Shown here: positions 1 through 7,734 of the stretch, piece by piece | Layout: every line of letters starts with the position of its first letter | How positions within the stretch are numbered: position 1 is the stretch's first letter | IMG/VR virus record: IMGVR_UViG_3300008261_000094 | Span: 1 to 50,893 of that record | DNA: 50,893 bases | Reading direction: 5' to 3' (one strand) | Origin: a virus | Made by a program: the position numbers and the translations under genes | The notes under the pieces: model-generated | What the model saw: the letters and a program-made list of their open reading frames with translations, nothing else | Databases searched by the model: none | Told to the model about the DNA's origin: nothing

Positions 1-1
1 G

Positions 2-559
2 CGACTTCTTAATTTCCTTGTAAGAGAAAATCATCAATCTCCCTTTAGACATGCATCAGTTCAATTTGAAATGTACGCACCGTTAATGGTTGCTCGGCAG
101 GTTTGGAAATACGTAGTAGGCTCCGACCACGTAATGGACGCTCACAACGAATCGAGCCGGAGGTATGTAACAGAGGATGTAGAATTTTATATTCCTAATA
201 AAAGCGAATGGCGCTCAGCTCCTGCAAATAGTAAGCAAGGAAGTGGAGAGCCTGTAGATGAATTACTTGGTAGTCAACTAACAGACGCATTAATTAAGCA
301 AGCTATTCACGGACATAACTTGTACGAAGCTGCATTAGAGAATGGTGTCTGCGCAGAGCAAGCTCGATTATTTCTACCCGCTTATGGATTGTATGTCCGA
401 TGGTACTGGACAGGTAGCTTGCAGTCAGTGTGTCACTTCTTAAATCAAAGATTAGCTCATGATGCTCAAAAAGAAATTCAAGAATACGCAAAAGCAGTTC
501 TTGAATTAGTAGAAGAAAAGTTCCCTATTAGTGTAAGTTTATTAGTAAAAAAGTCATAA
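2..559 (+). CDS. thyX: Flavin-dependent thymidylate synthase ThyX, 5' end cut by window edge
   Basis: ThyX makes dTMP from dUMP with FAD, NADPH and methylene-tetrahydrofolate. The frame is open to the left edge, so the N-terminus lies outside the window; an internal ATG at 71 is not the real start. Seen: an SPFRHASVQFE segment, then APLMVARQVWKY and NESSRRYV, which match the ThyX signature around RHRxxSxNExSxRY. Further on are KQGSGE and EQARLFLP, the substrate-binding region typical of the family. The spacing between the RQ-W part and NESSRRY is several residues longer than in the classical signature, and the RHR triplet is not conserved. It sits upstream of nucleases and a sigma-like factor; with NrdAB it would supply phage dNTPs. 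Confidence 0.85.
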   Translation, partial: RLLNFLVRENHQSPFRHASVQFEMYAPLMVARQVWKYVVGSDHVMDAHNESSRRYVTEDVEFYIPNKSEWRSAPANSKQGSGEPVDELLGSQLTDALIKQAIHGHNLYEAALENGVCAEQARLFLPAYGLYVRWYWTGSLQSVCHFLNQRLAHDAQKEIQEYAKAVLELVEEKFPISVSLLVKKS

Positions 560-573
560 TCAAAGAATAAATT

Positions 574-582
574 TGTTATAAT
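574..582 (+). promoter_or_regulatory. Extended -10 promoter
   Basis: TGTTATAAT, a TGn plus perfect TATAAT element, lies just after the thyX stop and 15 bases before the next start codon. No convincing -35 box is seen, as expected for extended -10 promoters read by the host vegetative sigma factor. The same motif type recurs at 31148, 40267 and 43870. Confidence 0.5.
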
Positions 583-597
583 ATAGAGGTGAATAAA

Positions 598-780
598 ATG
601 GCGCAACAATCAAGAACGGAAATTGATAGAGGTCGTTTACTGGATGAGATGAAAAAAAATGACCAAAATCCATTTAAATCAATTCTCTATATGACGCATG
701 GTAATCGTAAATTTACAAAAGAAGATATTCGAAAATACTATATCTTATATAATAAAAGTTACGATATTATCTTGGGGTGA
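598..780 (+). CDS. Small protein of unknown function
   Basis: 60 residues. GAGGTGA at 587-593 places the start at ATG 598 rather than the in-frame GTG at 589. The protein is charged and has no membrane segment or recognisable motif; the C-terminal half (KFTKEDIRKYYILYNKSYD) looks helical. It is the first gene after the extended -10 promoter and is followed closely by the next small gene, so the two are probably co-transcribed. Function unknown. Confidence 0.65.
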   Translation: MAQQSRTEIDRGRLLDEMKKNDQNPFKSILYMTHGNRKFTKEDIRKYYILYNKSYDIILG

Positions 781-785
781 ATAAT

Positions 786-1061
786 ATGGAAAACAAGCAT
801 GAAGAAATGCTTCGAAGAAGACAAGAAGTAGAATATCAAAAAGAATTAAATTCAAAGCCGATAAGCTCAAAAGCAAGAGAATACTTCCTAAGTCCAGCAA
901 GCCTATGTCAGTTTTGCGGGCAAGCAATCGAAGACAAAGAAGACGTAAAGCAAAACTATTGGCAAAGAAAATGGTCTATTCATTGGGAGTGCAGACTAAA
1001 TGTAGAAGACCAATTGGATAGAGCAACCGGAATTAAAAGCGAAAGAAAAGTGAAGAAATGA
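786..1061 (+). CDS. Small zinc-finger-like protein
   Basis: 91 residues. The GGGGTGA at 774-780 supports ATG 786. After a charged helical N-terminus there is a CQFCG pair near residue 40 and an HWEC group about 25 residues later, giving four plausible zinc ligands (C, C, H, C). Zinc binding is inferred from this pattern only. The stop overlaps the next gene's start by four bases (ATGA), implying translational coupling with the Cas4-like nuclease. Exact role unknown; DNA or protein binding is possible. Confidence 0.7.
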   Translation: MENKHEEMLRRRQEVEYQKELNSKPISSKAREYFLSPASLCQFCGQAIEDKEDVKQNYWQRKWSIHWECRLNVEDQLDRATGIKSERKVKK

Positions 1062-1843
1062 AAATTAGTGTAGAAGAAATTATCGACTATCAAAAATGCC
1101 CTTTATTATATCGCTTTAGATGGGTAGATAAAATTGATAATATTCTTTACAAAACAGGAAAACCAAATCGCTATTATGTATCTGAATATTTTAATATTGC
1201 AATGCACAGATGTATTTATGCGATATTTTATCAAACATTAAATGAAGATTACCCATCCCCATACTTTGTAAAAAAGGTATGGGGAAAAGCTTGGAATAAA
1301 GATAGAGTTAAAGAAGACGTTATTATGAATACAGGTAGTTGGAGAAATGAAGTAAAGAAAAAAGAAATGAATGGATTAAATGCATTACTAAATCTGCACG
1401 AATACTTTATTAATAACAGCGGAACGCCAATATTAATTGGAAAAGAATACGCAATCAAAATAGGTAATCATGAATTAACAGGCATGATTGACTTGGTTAG
1501 AGAAAAGAAAATTGCAGAGCACTCAATTATTGAAATGATGGATTTTAAAACAAATGAAAAGCATAATACAATTCTATATAAAAGCGATATCGAAGTGACT
1601 GCAGCAAGCTATGCTTTTAGAGAGTTATTTGGATACAAAGAAGATAGAATTGTCTTTTATGAAATCTTATCTGGAAAAGAAAAAGTGGTTCATCGGACAG
1701 AGCAGGATTATGAAATACTAAAGTATACAGTAAACCATATAGCAAATTCGATTGAAGCAGAAATATTTCATCCGGTATTAAATTCAAAATGCTTAGAGTG
1801 TCCATTTCAAACGCATTGCGCAAAAGGAAAATGGATAAGATAA
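1058..1843 (+). CDS. RecB/Cas4-like PD-(D/E)XK nuclease with probable Fe-S cluster
   Basis: 261 residues. The N-terminus (IDYQKCPLLYRFRWV) is the classic opening of Cas4/AddB-type exonucleases. Seen: C14, H50, E130, D145 (TGMIDLV) and D162-x-K164 (MMDFKT), which together form the RecB-family catalytic motif. The C-terminal cysteines CLECPFQTHC (about 245-254) with C14 give the four-cysteine arrangement that holds a 4Fe-4S cluster in Cas4 and AddB. Such enzymes resect DNA ends; no cas genes are nearby, so a role in phage recombination or host DNA breakdown is more likely than CRISPR adaptation. It is coupled to the upstream zinc-finger-like gene by a four-base overlap. Confidence 0.8.
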   Translation: MKISVEEIIDYQKCPLLYRFRWVDKIDNILYKTGKPNRYYVSEYFNIAMHRCIYAIFYQTLNEDYPSPYFVKKVWGKAWNKDRVKEDVIMNTGSWRNEVKKKEMNGLNALLNLHEYFINNSGTPILIGKEYAIKIGNHELTGMIDLVREKKIAEHSIIEMMDFKTNEKHNTILYKSDIEVTAASYAFRELFGYKEDRIVFYEILSGKEKVVHRTEQDYEILKYTVNHIANSIEAEIFHPVLNSKCLECPFQTHCAKGKWIR

Positions 1844-1855
1844 GGAGGAAATGAC

Positions 1856-2344
1856 ATGTTAAATTTTAAAAATAATGAAGGTAAAATCATTATGACAGAG
1901 CATGATAATGGAGAGTTACTTATCCATGAAGAAAGCTTAATGGGATTCAATGAAGCAGAAGAACTAACAAATTTTCCAAAGCAAGGCGATAATAAAAAAA
2001 TATCTTTAAGTAACAGTAACTTTAAATTATTTCCGTTTTCTTATGCTCAAAATTTAAAGGAAACCCATCCAGAAATCTGGAGACTTGGTGGAAATATTCA
2101 AGGGAATGATACTTATGCGGTGCTTTCTAGAATTATTAGTGGAGATATCTCTGCTGATAAACTAACGCCAGGCCAAAGAGATATTATTAAAATGCGAGAA
2201 GCATGGTGCGCTCGACATTACGAAGATAAAAATATAGCAGGTGTTGTAGCTCAAGTAAAATGGCTATTAGTAGGAAGTCGTGGAGCTAGTTATATGAAAA
2301 ACTTAATTCAAGAAGAAATAAGCAAAAGAGAAAAAAGAAAATAA
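1856..2344 (+). CDS. Conserved phage protein of unknown function
   Basis: 162 residues with a perfect AAGGAGG seven bases before the ATG. The central and C-terminal part (PEIWRLGGNIQGN, KMREAWCARHYED, then IAGVVAQVKWLLVGSRG) resembles a small conserved protein found in many phages and some bacterial genomes whose role is not established. The basic tail (KREKRK) may bind nucleic acid. It lies between the Cas4-like nuclease and the RuvC-like resolvase, which hints at DNA metabolism. Recognition of the family is from memory and should be treated as tentative. Confidence 0.7.
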   Translation: MLNFKNNEGKIIMTEHDNGELLIHEESLMGFNEAEELTNFPKQGDNKKISLSNSNFKLFPFSYAQNLKETHPEIWRLGGNIQGNDTYAVLSRIISGDISADKLTPGQRDIIKMREAWCARHYEDKNIAGVVAQVKWLLVGSRGASYMKNLIQEEISKREKRK

Positions 2345-2362
2345 TAAAAAAGGTTGATGCAT

Positions 2363-2884
2363 ATGAATGATAAAAAGATACTTGGTATTGACCCTTCAAT
2401 TGCATCAACGGGTTATGCAGTTATTGATAAAGGTAAGTTGATAGCTTGCGGTAAAATAACAACCTCTAGCAAGCATACAGAAACTTTTAGAATGCATGAA
2501 TTATTTGAAGCAATAAGAGACATTGTTCAAGAGTTTCAACCTGATATAACAGTTATGGAAGACCAATTCATGGGCGTAAATGCACAAACTAGCTTATATC
2601 TTGCTAGAGCTCGTGGAGTAGCAATGATATCTGCATACGAAGCTGGTTCTCAAATTGTAATTTATACTCCAAGTGAAATTAAAAAATGCGTTACAGGGAT
2701 AGGAAATAGCAAAAAAGATTTAGTGCAAGAAAAAGTGATTGAATTATATAAAGATGCGGAATTAGTTGATTTTTATTTTAGTCAAGGAATTAAATCGAAT
2801 GGCAAAAATAAAAATGATGATATATCTGATGCAATTGCAATTGCCCATACACATAAAGTATTAAACCAAGGAAAATTAATTTAG
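2363..2884 (+). CDS. RuvC-like Holliday junction resolvase
   Basis: 173 residues. AAAGG at 2349-2353 fits ATG 2363 best; TTG 2354 and ATG 2357 are too close. The RNase H-fold acidic residues of RuvC are visible: D10 in GIDPSIASTGYAV, E66 in VMEDQFMG, and D152/D153 with D156 in NDDISDAIAIAH. Length matches bacterial RuvC (about 170 residues). It would cut four-way junctions formed during replication and recombination and clear branches before packaging. It is followed 11 bases later by a sigma-like factor. Confidence 0.88.
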   Translation: MNDKKILGIDPSIASTGYAVIDKGKLIACGKITTSSKHTETFRMHELFEAIRDIVQEFQPDITVMEDQFMGVNAQTSLYLARARGVAMISAYEAGSQIVIYTPSEIKKCVTGIGNSKKDLVQEKVIELYKDAELVDFYFSQGIKSNGKNKNDDISDAIAIAHTHKVLNQGKLI

Positions 2885-2895
2885 GACTGATAAAT

Positions 2896-3741
2896 ATGGC
2901 GAGAAAAAAAGAGTACGATACAGAAAAGTATGAGCGAATTGAATATCTTGTAGCAGAGTATCAAAAAGGAAATCAAGAAGCTGTACACGAATTGATACAA
3001 ATGTTTCACCACTTCTTTAATCGTTATGTAAGACTAATAAAAGAAGGTATTTATAACTTAAAAGAAAAATATATCCGTAAATTTATTCAATTATATATGA
3101 CACCAAAAGAAGCAAAAAACATCGGTAGATTTTATATGGATGAATTGCTACAAAAAAGAGTAAAATTTATTAGCTCTTTACTAATGGATTTATTTAAAGA
3201 AGTATCAGGAGAAGAAATTTATCAGGAATGTGTAATCGCATTCTTGAGATTAGCAAAAGGTTATACAAGAGTATGTCACCTAGCGTACTTTAATACCTAT
3301 ATGTTAATGTATTTCCATTATCGTTTAAGAGACCAATTAAAAAAAATGATGAACACAAACGTATTATTCAAGTACAATACTTATATGAGATATAATGATA
3401 ATTATTCAGCTGAGTACACGCCAATCTATACATTAATTGATGAACATCAAAAAGAATTAAATAAAGAAGTTGATATTAAAAAAGAAGATAAAAGAAAAAT
3501 GACAAAAGAATCAGATGAACTTAGTGATAATTGGGTGAATGGAATTAATGTAGGAGATATGTTTGAAGAGCTGGATGTAAAAGAAAGAAGAATATTAAAA
3601 TTATCTTATGTTGATAAAATATCTGACATTGATATCGGTGAAATGTTTGGAGTAACGAGAGAGACAATTAATCGAAAAAAAATGCAAATCAAACGTAAGA
3701 TTCAAGAAAAAATGATAGAACAAAAGCTCCTAAAAATCTAA
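2896..3741 (+). CDS. Phage sigma-like transcription factor
   Basis: 281 residues. The C-terminus (from about residue 228: LDVKERRILKLSYVDKISD, then a helix-turn-helix IGEMFGVTRETINRKK) has the form of sigma-70 region 4, which contacts -35 DNA. The middle (GEEIYQECVIAFLRLAKGYT, then YFHYRLRDQLKK) resembles region 2, which binds core polymerase and -10 DNA. The first 100 residues are unusually basic and long. Its place directly before the structural genes suggests it directs late transcription, by analogy with SPO1-type phages; this is inference. It has a good RBS (AGGACTGAT). Confidence 0.75.
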   Translation: MARKKEYDTEKYERIEYLVAEYQKGNQEAVHELIQMFHHFFNRYVRLIKEGIYNLKEKYIRKFIQLYMTPKEAKNIGRFYMDELLQKRVKFISSLLMDLFKEVSGEEIYQECVIAFLRLAKGYTRVCHLAYFNTYMLMYFHYRLRDQLKKMMNTNVLFKYNTYMRYNDNYSAEYTPIYTLIDEHQKELNKEVDIKKEDKRKMTKESDELSDNWVNGINVGDMFEELDVKERRILKLSYVDKISDIDIGEMFGVTRETINRKKMQIKRKIQEKMIEQKLLKI

Positions 3742-3758
3742 TAAAAGGAGAATCATTC

Positions 3759-4112
3759 ATGCTTAGCGCAAATAATAATGGAGTTGCAGTAGAGCCAGGG
3801 CTTAACAATGAAATGAATATTGTTACTTGGACTGCAAATGGGGAAGATTTATTTTTAGGATTTATGGGAACTGGAACTTATTCTGCAATGTTTAAATTAT
3901 ATATAAAAGGTGCAATTAGTGTTCCAGAGCTTGCACCAGAGGACCCAGGAACTTGTATTTATGTATATCAAACGTCTCCATCAAATCGTACAGCATACGT
4001 AGTAGATAGACTAGAGAAATTAGAGGTAGGAACAACAGTAAGTCTTAGAGTTTATCATGAGTCCGCAAGTGCAGAGACATTTTACGGAACAATATTAGGT
4101 GGGAGCAACTAA
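3759..4112 (+). CDS. Small beta-rich protein, probably virion structural
   Basis: 117 residues, RBS AAAGGAG. The composition (many G, T, V, Y and few charged helices) and alternating hydrophobic strands suggest an all-beta fold. No family recognised. It opens a run of three small structural-looking genes before the tail fibre, so a baseplate or fibre accessory role is likely from context. Confidence 0.6.
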   Translation: MLSANNNGVAVEPGLNNEMNIVTWTANGEDLFLGFMGTGTYSAMFKLYIKGAISVPELAPEDPGTCIYVYQTSPSNRTAYVVDRLEKLEVGTTVSLRVYHESASAETFYGTILGGSN

Positions 4113-4125
4113 GGGGTGAGTTAAA

Positions 4126-4365
4126 TTGGGTTGGAATGAGCCTTATAACTTCCAAAATACATTGGATATATCGAGTACGCCTACGAGAGTTATTAATTTA
4201 CCTCAACAATATCGCCCAGGGTCTGGGGATTTGTTAGTATTCTTAAACGGAGTGCTAGCAAGAAGAGATATTGATTATAGAGAAATTAATAATTACACAA
4301 TTGAATTTCTAGAAGACTTAGTTGAAGGAGATACTATCTTCTTTCAGCTTCAGAAATTGTGGTGA
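4126..4365 (+). CDS. Small phage tail-associated protein
   Basis: 79 residues, starting at TTG 4126 with GGGGTGAG six bases upstream. The pattern LLVFLNGVLARRDIDY followed by YTIEFLEDLVEGDTIFF is a recurrent motif of short beta-structured domains in phage tail fibre and baseplate proteins (F-x-N-G-V, then D-Y, then I-x-F, then G-D-x-I). Lies between two other small beta proteins and upstream of the tail fibre. Structural role inferred from motif and context. Confidence 0.65.
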   Translation: MGWNEPYNFQNTLDISSTPTRVINLPQQYRPGSGDLLVFLNGVLARRDIDYREINNYTIEFLEDLVEGDTIFFQLQKLW

Positions 4366-4371
4366 TGAAGA

Positions 4372-4647
4372 ATGAATTACGCACAGATAAGTCTAATTAA
4401 TAGTCATGTTGGTATGAGACTAGAGTGGAATGAGTCTCAAGCCAGTGACTTTTCATATTATGAAGTCTATATGTCAAAAGACAATAATCAAAATTACGAA
4501 TCAATTGCAGAGACAGAAAACAATTACTTTTTAACTGGACCGTTACAACAAGGTAGAATTTACTATTTTAAAATATACGCTTGGGATTATAATTTAAATA
4601 GAAGTAAAATGGGTGAAGAAATCACTCTAAGGATACCAAGAATTTAG
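4372..4647 (+). CDS. Single fibronectin type III domain protein
   Basis: 91 residues. Seen: L-x-W-N at residues 17-20, S-x-Y-E-V-Y-x-S near 28-35, then YYFKIYAWDYNLNRS near 64-78 and a final beta strand TLRIP. This is the Trp/Tyr core of a fibronectin type III fold and fills almost the whole protein. FN3 domains are common add-ons on phage tail and baseplate proteins, where they probably bind cell-surface sugars weakly. It shares an operon with the tail fibre. Confidence 0.75.
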   Translation: MNYAQISLINSHVGMRLEWNESQASDFSYYEVYMSKDNNQNYESIAETENNYFLTGPLQQGRIYYFKIYAWDYNLNRSKMGEEITLRIPRI

Positions 4648-4657
4648 GTGATGGTTA

Positions 4658-5023
4658 ATGAAAAAAAGTTATCGAGAAATTGCAATTGAAGCTTATGGAG
4701 AAAATTGTGAGTTTCAAGGTTGCGATTGGAAAGAAAGTAACTGCGATGTTCACCATATTAATTATCGAGACCAGCAAGCAATGGAAAAAGAAATTAGAAA
4801 GTCAAAAAAAGCAATGGATACAGCTAGGTATCATATATTATTAGAATATGCAAAATTTAGAGGATTTAATTGCTTTGACGAAAAAACAGGGCAATTAGAA
4901 AAAGATGATAGCGTAAATAATTTAGCAGTGCTTTGCCCTAATCACCATCGTTATGTACACGATAAAGATTTAGGAAGCGAAATACTTAAATACATACCTG
5001 AACGAAAAAAGGATGATGAATAA
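4658..5023 (+). CDS. HNH endonuclease
   Basis: 121 residues. Zinc-type HNH motif: CEFQGC near the N-terminus, CDVHHINY (first His), NNLAVLCPNHHRYVH at the C-terminus (Asn and final His, with another Cys). The two halves are separated by a long helical insert, as in McrA/HNH homing enzymes. It sits between structural genes and its stop overlaps the tail fibre start (TAATGG), as expected for a free-standing mobile endonuclease, though packaging-associated HNH nucleases also exist. No intron signature was seen around it. Confidence 0.82.
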   Translation: MKKSYREIAIEAYGENCEFQGCDWKESNCDVHHINYRDQQAMEKEIRKSKKAMDTARYHILLEYAKFRGFNCFDEKTGQLEKDDSVNNLAVLCPNHHRYVHDKDLGSEILKYIPERKKDDE

Positions 5024-5835
5024 TGGCTATTATGCGCCCTGGTGGCGATAATATAAGAGATGAATCCATTACATCTGCCGACATAAAAGACGGTACTATA
5101 ATGAATAGTGATATTAATGCGAGTGCAGGAATTGCATACTCAAAGCTGGCAGGATTAAATATCGGAAAAGCTTTAATCACTGATTCTAATGGATTTATTA
5201 CAACAAGTGCGGTAACAAGTACAGAAGTTGCCTATTTAAATGGAGTCAATTCAGGAATACAAAATCAAATAAATAATAAAGCAAGCCTAGAGTCTCCTAG
5301 TTTTACTGGGAATCCAACAGCTCCTACGCAAGGTTTAGGAGATAATACAACAAAAATTGCAACAACAGGATTTGTGCAAGGTTTAATTAACCAAGTAAAT
5401 ACGGGAAATTATTCACCTGTTCTTGCTGGAAATGGTCTCGTAAAAACAGATAACACACTAAGCATTGCTAGTTCTTTGGCTCTTACTGGAATTCCAACTG
5501 CTCCTACTGCTGACAGGTCTACTAATACGACTCAAATTGCGACGACCGCTTTTGTTAAGAATGAGCTAGAATGGTCGGGATTAATGGGTTCAGAAATTTA
5601 TGTAGATAAAAGATATAGCGGAACGATTAATAATGGTACAATACATAGACCCTATAAATCTGTTCAGGCGGCAATTAATGCAGCCTTTCAAGCTGGGTTT
5701 ACGGATGTAACAATCATCGTTAAATCTGGAAGCTACGGCTGGAGTGGCTGGAACTGCCCTTGTCGTAGATGGTACAGATGGAAGACATGTATTTACAAAC
5801 TGTGTCTTTACAGGAAAAGTTGTCTTTACGAATAG
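5023..5835 (+). CDS. Tail fibre/tailspike, N-terminal part before a frame break
   Basis: RBS AAGGATGATG overlaps the HNH gene end. The N-terminus (MAIMRPGGDNIRDESITSAD) is a virion-attachment type sequence. It is followed by two copies of a GNPTAPTxGLGDNTTKIATT-like repeat (residues about 95-115 and 160-180) typical of fibre shafts. From about 195 it starts a pectin-lyase-like beta-helix (YVDKRYSGTINNGT, RPYKSVQAAINAA, VTIIVKSGSY). Just after KSGSY (near 5735) the frame turns into a Cys/Arg/Trp-rich sequence unlike any fibre, while the sensible continuation lies in the next frame (see 5744-6649). Dropping one G near 5735-5738 restores a single protein of about 540 residues. Confidence 0.75.
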   Translation: MAIMRPGGDNIRDESITSADIKDGTIMNSDINASAGIAYSKLAGLNIGKALITDSNGFITTSAVTSTEVAYLNGVNSGIQNQINNKASLESPSFTGNPTAPTQGLGDNTTKIATTGFVQGLINQVNTGNYSPVLAGNGLVKTDNTLSIASSLALTGIPTAPTADRSTNTTQIATTAFVKNELEWSGLMGSEIYVDKRYSGTINNGTIHRPYKSVQAAINAAFQAGFTDVTIIVKSGSYGWSGWNCPCRRWYRWKTCIYKLCLYRKSCLYE

Positions 5836-6649
5836 CTGGAAACGATGGAGTGTATTTAGAGGCGGGAGTAACTACGGGTTTGATATAGGAGGAACACCAG
5901 GGGCAACAGAAACTACTCCTAGCGTAATATTCCATGATACAGGAATAACTGGAGCCTCAACGGTATCTACAGGGACAGTTGTTGTTCAATATTGCGGAAG
6001 CACTTATGGAATTACACATTCCGGAGGAACACTGGCAATATTAAAATCTAATTTCTCTAACACTGGATTAACTTCTACAGCTTCTTTATCTGCAACAACT
6101 TTTCTTTTTATGCAGGATGTATCATTCTTTAATGGAACGTCTTATGCAACACTAAATAAAAGTGGTACTTGCTACTATGTATTTAATAATGTCAGTAGAG
6201 CTGGAACAGAAACAATTAACGGAACAAGATTTAAGCTAGGAGCAAGCAGTTCTGATTTTCAGTTTAGACCAGCGACTCCATCTCAGTTTGGAAACTTATC
6301 AGAGCTAAGCGTAAAACAAGCTTTAGACAGCCTAGGAACAGGCGTAAGTAGCTCTGATATGAACTTAAAAGAAGATATTCAAAGCCTAAATGAACTAGAA
6401 TTAAACGTAGCGAAAAAGCTAAAATCACTAGTAAAGAAATATAAATTCAAAGATGACCTGGAAGGTAAGATTCACGTAGGGGTTATCGCACAAGAAGTAA
6501 TTGAGGTGTTCGAATCAGAAGGATTAAACGTAGATGAGTATGGAATCGTACAGCGTTTAGCAAAGTATGATTTGAATGGGGAAAGCCAAGAAGAAATATT
6601 AGGTGTAGCCTATAATCAATTATTTGCTTTTATTATTTCTGCTTTATAA
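5744..6649 (+). CDS. Tail fibre, C-terminal part with S74 chaperone domain
   Basis: In frame +1 relative to the upstream part. It continues the beta-helix (AGTALVVDGTDGRHVFTNC, VFTGKVVFTNS) and ends in a peptidase S74 intramolecular chaperone domain of about 100 residues. Seen in S74: SSDMNLKEDI, with the catalytic Ser-Asp and Lys at its start, and GVIAQEV further on. S74 domains help trimerise phage fibres and then cut themselves off. The GTG at 5744 has no useful RBS, so this is better read as the rest of the upstream gene than as an independent gene. Confidence 0.78.
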   Translation: MAGTALVVDGTDGRHVFTNCVFTGKVVFTNSWKRWSVFRGGSNYGFDIGGTPGATETTPSVIFHDTGITGASTVSTGTVVVQYCGSTYGITHSGGTLAILKSNFSNTGLTSTASLSATTFLFMQDVSFFNGTSYATLNKSGTCYYVFNNVSRAGTETINGTRFKLGASSSDFQFRPATPSQFGNLSELSVKQALDSLGTGVSSSDMNLKEDIQSLNELELNVAKKLKSLVKKYKFKDDLEGKIHVGVIAQEVIEVFESEGLNVDEYGIVQRLAKYDLNGESQEEILGVAYNQLFAFIISAL

Positions 6650-6656
6650 AAAAAAT

Positions 6657-6674
6657 GCCCTGGATATCCAGGGC
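6657..6674 (-). terminator. Hairpin with U-tract on the minus strand
   Basis: Perfect stem GCCCTGGATATCCAGGGC right after the tail fibre stop. The T-run is on the minus-strand side (the A-run at 6648-6655), so as an intrinsic terminator it works better for leftward transcription; rightward it is followed by TATTATGAGG. It may back up the main terminator at 6765-6804. Confidence 0.55.
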
Positions 6675-6686
6675 TATTATGAGGGG

Positions 6687-6707
6687 AAATTAATATATTA
6701 TTAATTT
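6687..6707. repeat. AT-rich inverted repeat between convergent operons
   Basis: AAATTAATA-TAT-TATTAATTT, two perfect 9-bp arms around 3 bases. It could be a protein-binding site or a weak hairpin. No gene is seen in the rest of 6650-6805 apart from this repeat and the flanking terminators. Confidence 0.4.
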
Positions 6708-6764
6708 TAACTCATGAATAAATATAATAAATTCCTATTTAAAGTTAATTTGATACATGATAAT

Positions 6765-6804
6765 AAAAAAATACCTAAGATAAATTTATCTTAGGTATTT
6801 TTTT
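6765..6804. terminator. Bidirectional intrinsic terminator
   Basis: A 40-bp perfect palindrome: A7, then TACCTAAGATAAA and its mirror image, then T7. It therefore gives a GC-containing stem plus U-tract on both strands and separates the rightward late genes (ending 6649) from the leftward block (last gene ends 6806). Confidence 0.9.
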
Positions 6805-6805
6805 A

Positions 6806-7393
6806 TTATAATCTTGCTAAAACCTTATTTGGAATCCATGTATTTGCGTTCTCCCAAACAAGAGAATCGGGACCAATGCGACTGGTTATTTCTTTATTGA
6901 CTATGTATAGGTTAATATCAAATAATTTTGCAAGGATGAGCTGAATACGGTAAGCATTTAAGTCCGTTTCATTAGTAAAGAAAACAGAATTATTATTGAG
7001 GATTTTACTTGCGTGTAAAATCAAATTGCCAGTTCCGGTATTAGATATATGTACGACATAAGGAAAATCTCTTTTAGGTTTATTTGCTAATTTAATTAAT
7101 GTTTTATTTATCTGGTCAAGACCAGGATAAATATGATTGTTTAAACTAGGAAATAAATTATAGTAAATAAATCCTAAATGATTATTATAATCTTCTTTTA
7201 AGATTGATAAATCGTATGTAGATAAAGCTTTATATGTATTTATCTTGAGGGATTCCATACACATTCCTGGGTCTACGCCTACATGAAACGCAATCCAGTT
7301 TAATAAAATTGGGAAAGAATCCTCTCGAGATAACTCTTGATGAATAGAAATATCATCAAGCATTGCATTAAGTAATTCAACTTGTCTTTCCAT
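6806..7393 (-). CDS. Protein of unknown function, last gene of the leftward nrd block
   Basis: 195 residues, RBS AAGGAGG seven bases before the ATG. Mixed alpha/beta composition with no recognised motif. The second half contains VVHISNTGTGNLILHASKIL, NNNSVFFTNETD and YRIQLILAKLFDINLYIVN, which suggest alternating strands and helices as in Rossmann-like folds, but no nucleotide-binding loop is clear. Stop codon lies next to the bidirectional terminator. Function unknown. Confidence 0.65.
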   Translation of the reverse strand: MERQVELLNAMLDDISIHQELSREDSFPILLNWIAFHVGVDPGMCMESLKINTYKALSTYDLSILKEDYNNHLGFIYYNLFPSLNNHIYPGLDQINKTLIKLANKPKRDFPYVVHISNTGTGNLILHASKILNNNSVFFTNETDLNAYRIQLILAKLFDINLYIVNKEITSRIGPDSLVWENANTWIPNKVLARL

Positions 7394-7437
7394 ATCAAAA
7401 CCTCCTTAGTTTTCAAAGGTTCTGACTCCACTCTAGC

Positions 7438-7734
7438 TCATTGGTTATGAGCTTTATTTCTATAGATTGGTACATTTTTAATCTTATTTATATAGTAGCG
7501 ATTATGCATTAATTGTCTTACATAATCACCAGCCATATTATAAGCTTGTTCTTTATAATTAGGATAAGCATTTTTGAATACAGTGTTTGTAAAGGGTCCT
7601 TCAGTAGACCCTTTACAAATGACTTTCACTGTAAATGATTTTTCGTCTTCGCGCTCAAAGATTTGAATCGAAAACTTATCTCTATTAAATAAAGACTTAA
7701 ACTTTTGCAATAAGTTTTTGAATCCCATGCTCAT
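7438..7734 (-). CDS. Small basic protein of unknown function
   Basis: 98 residues (96 if ATG 7728 is used). N-terminus basic (MGFKNLLQKFKSLFNRDK), middle with strand-like FTVKVICKG. Its start overlaps the 3' end of the upstream membrane protein gene by 38 bases in another frame, implying co-translation. No motif recognised. Confidence 0.6.
   Translation of the reverse strand: MSMGFKNLLQKFKSLFNRDKFSIQIFEREDEKSFTVKVICKGSTEGPFTNTVFKNAYPNYKEQAYNMAGDYVRQLMHNRYYINKIKNVPIYRNKAHNQ

Noticed and set aside
4658-5023. HNH gene as part of an intron in the tail region
   Set aside because: Flanking genes are complete on both sides and no intron core elements are present.
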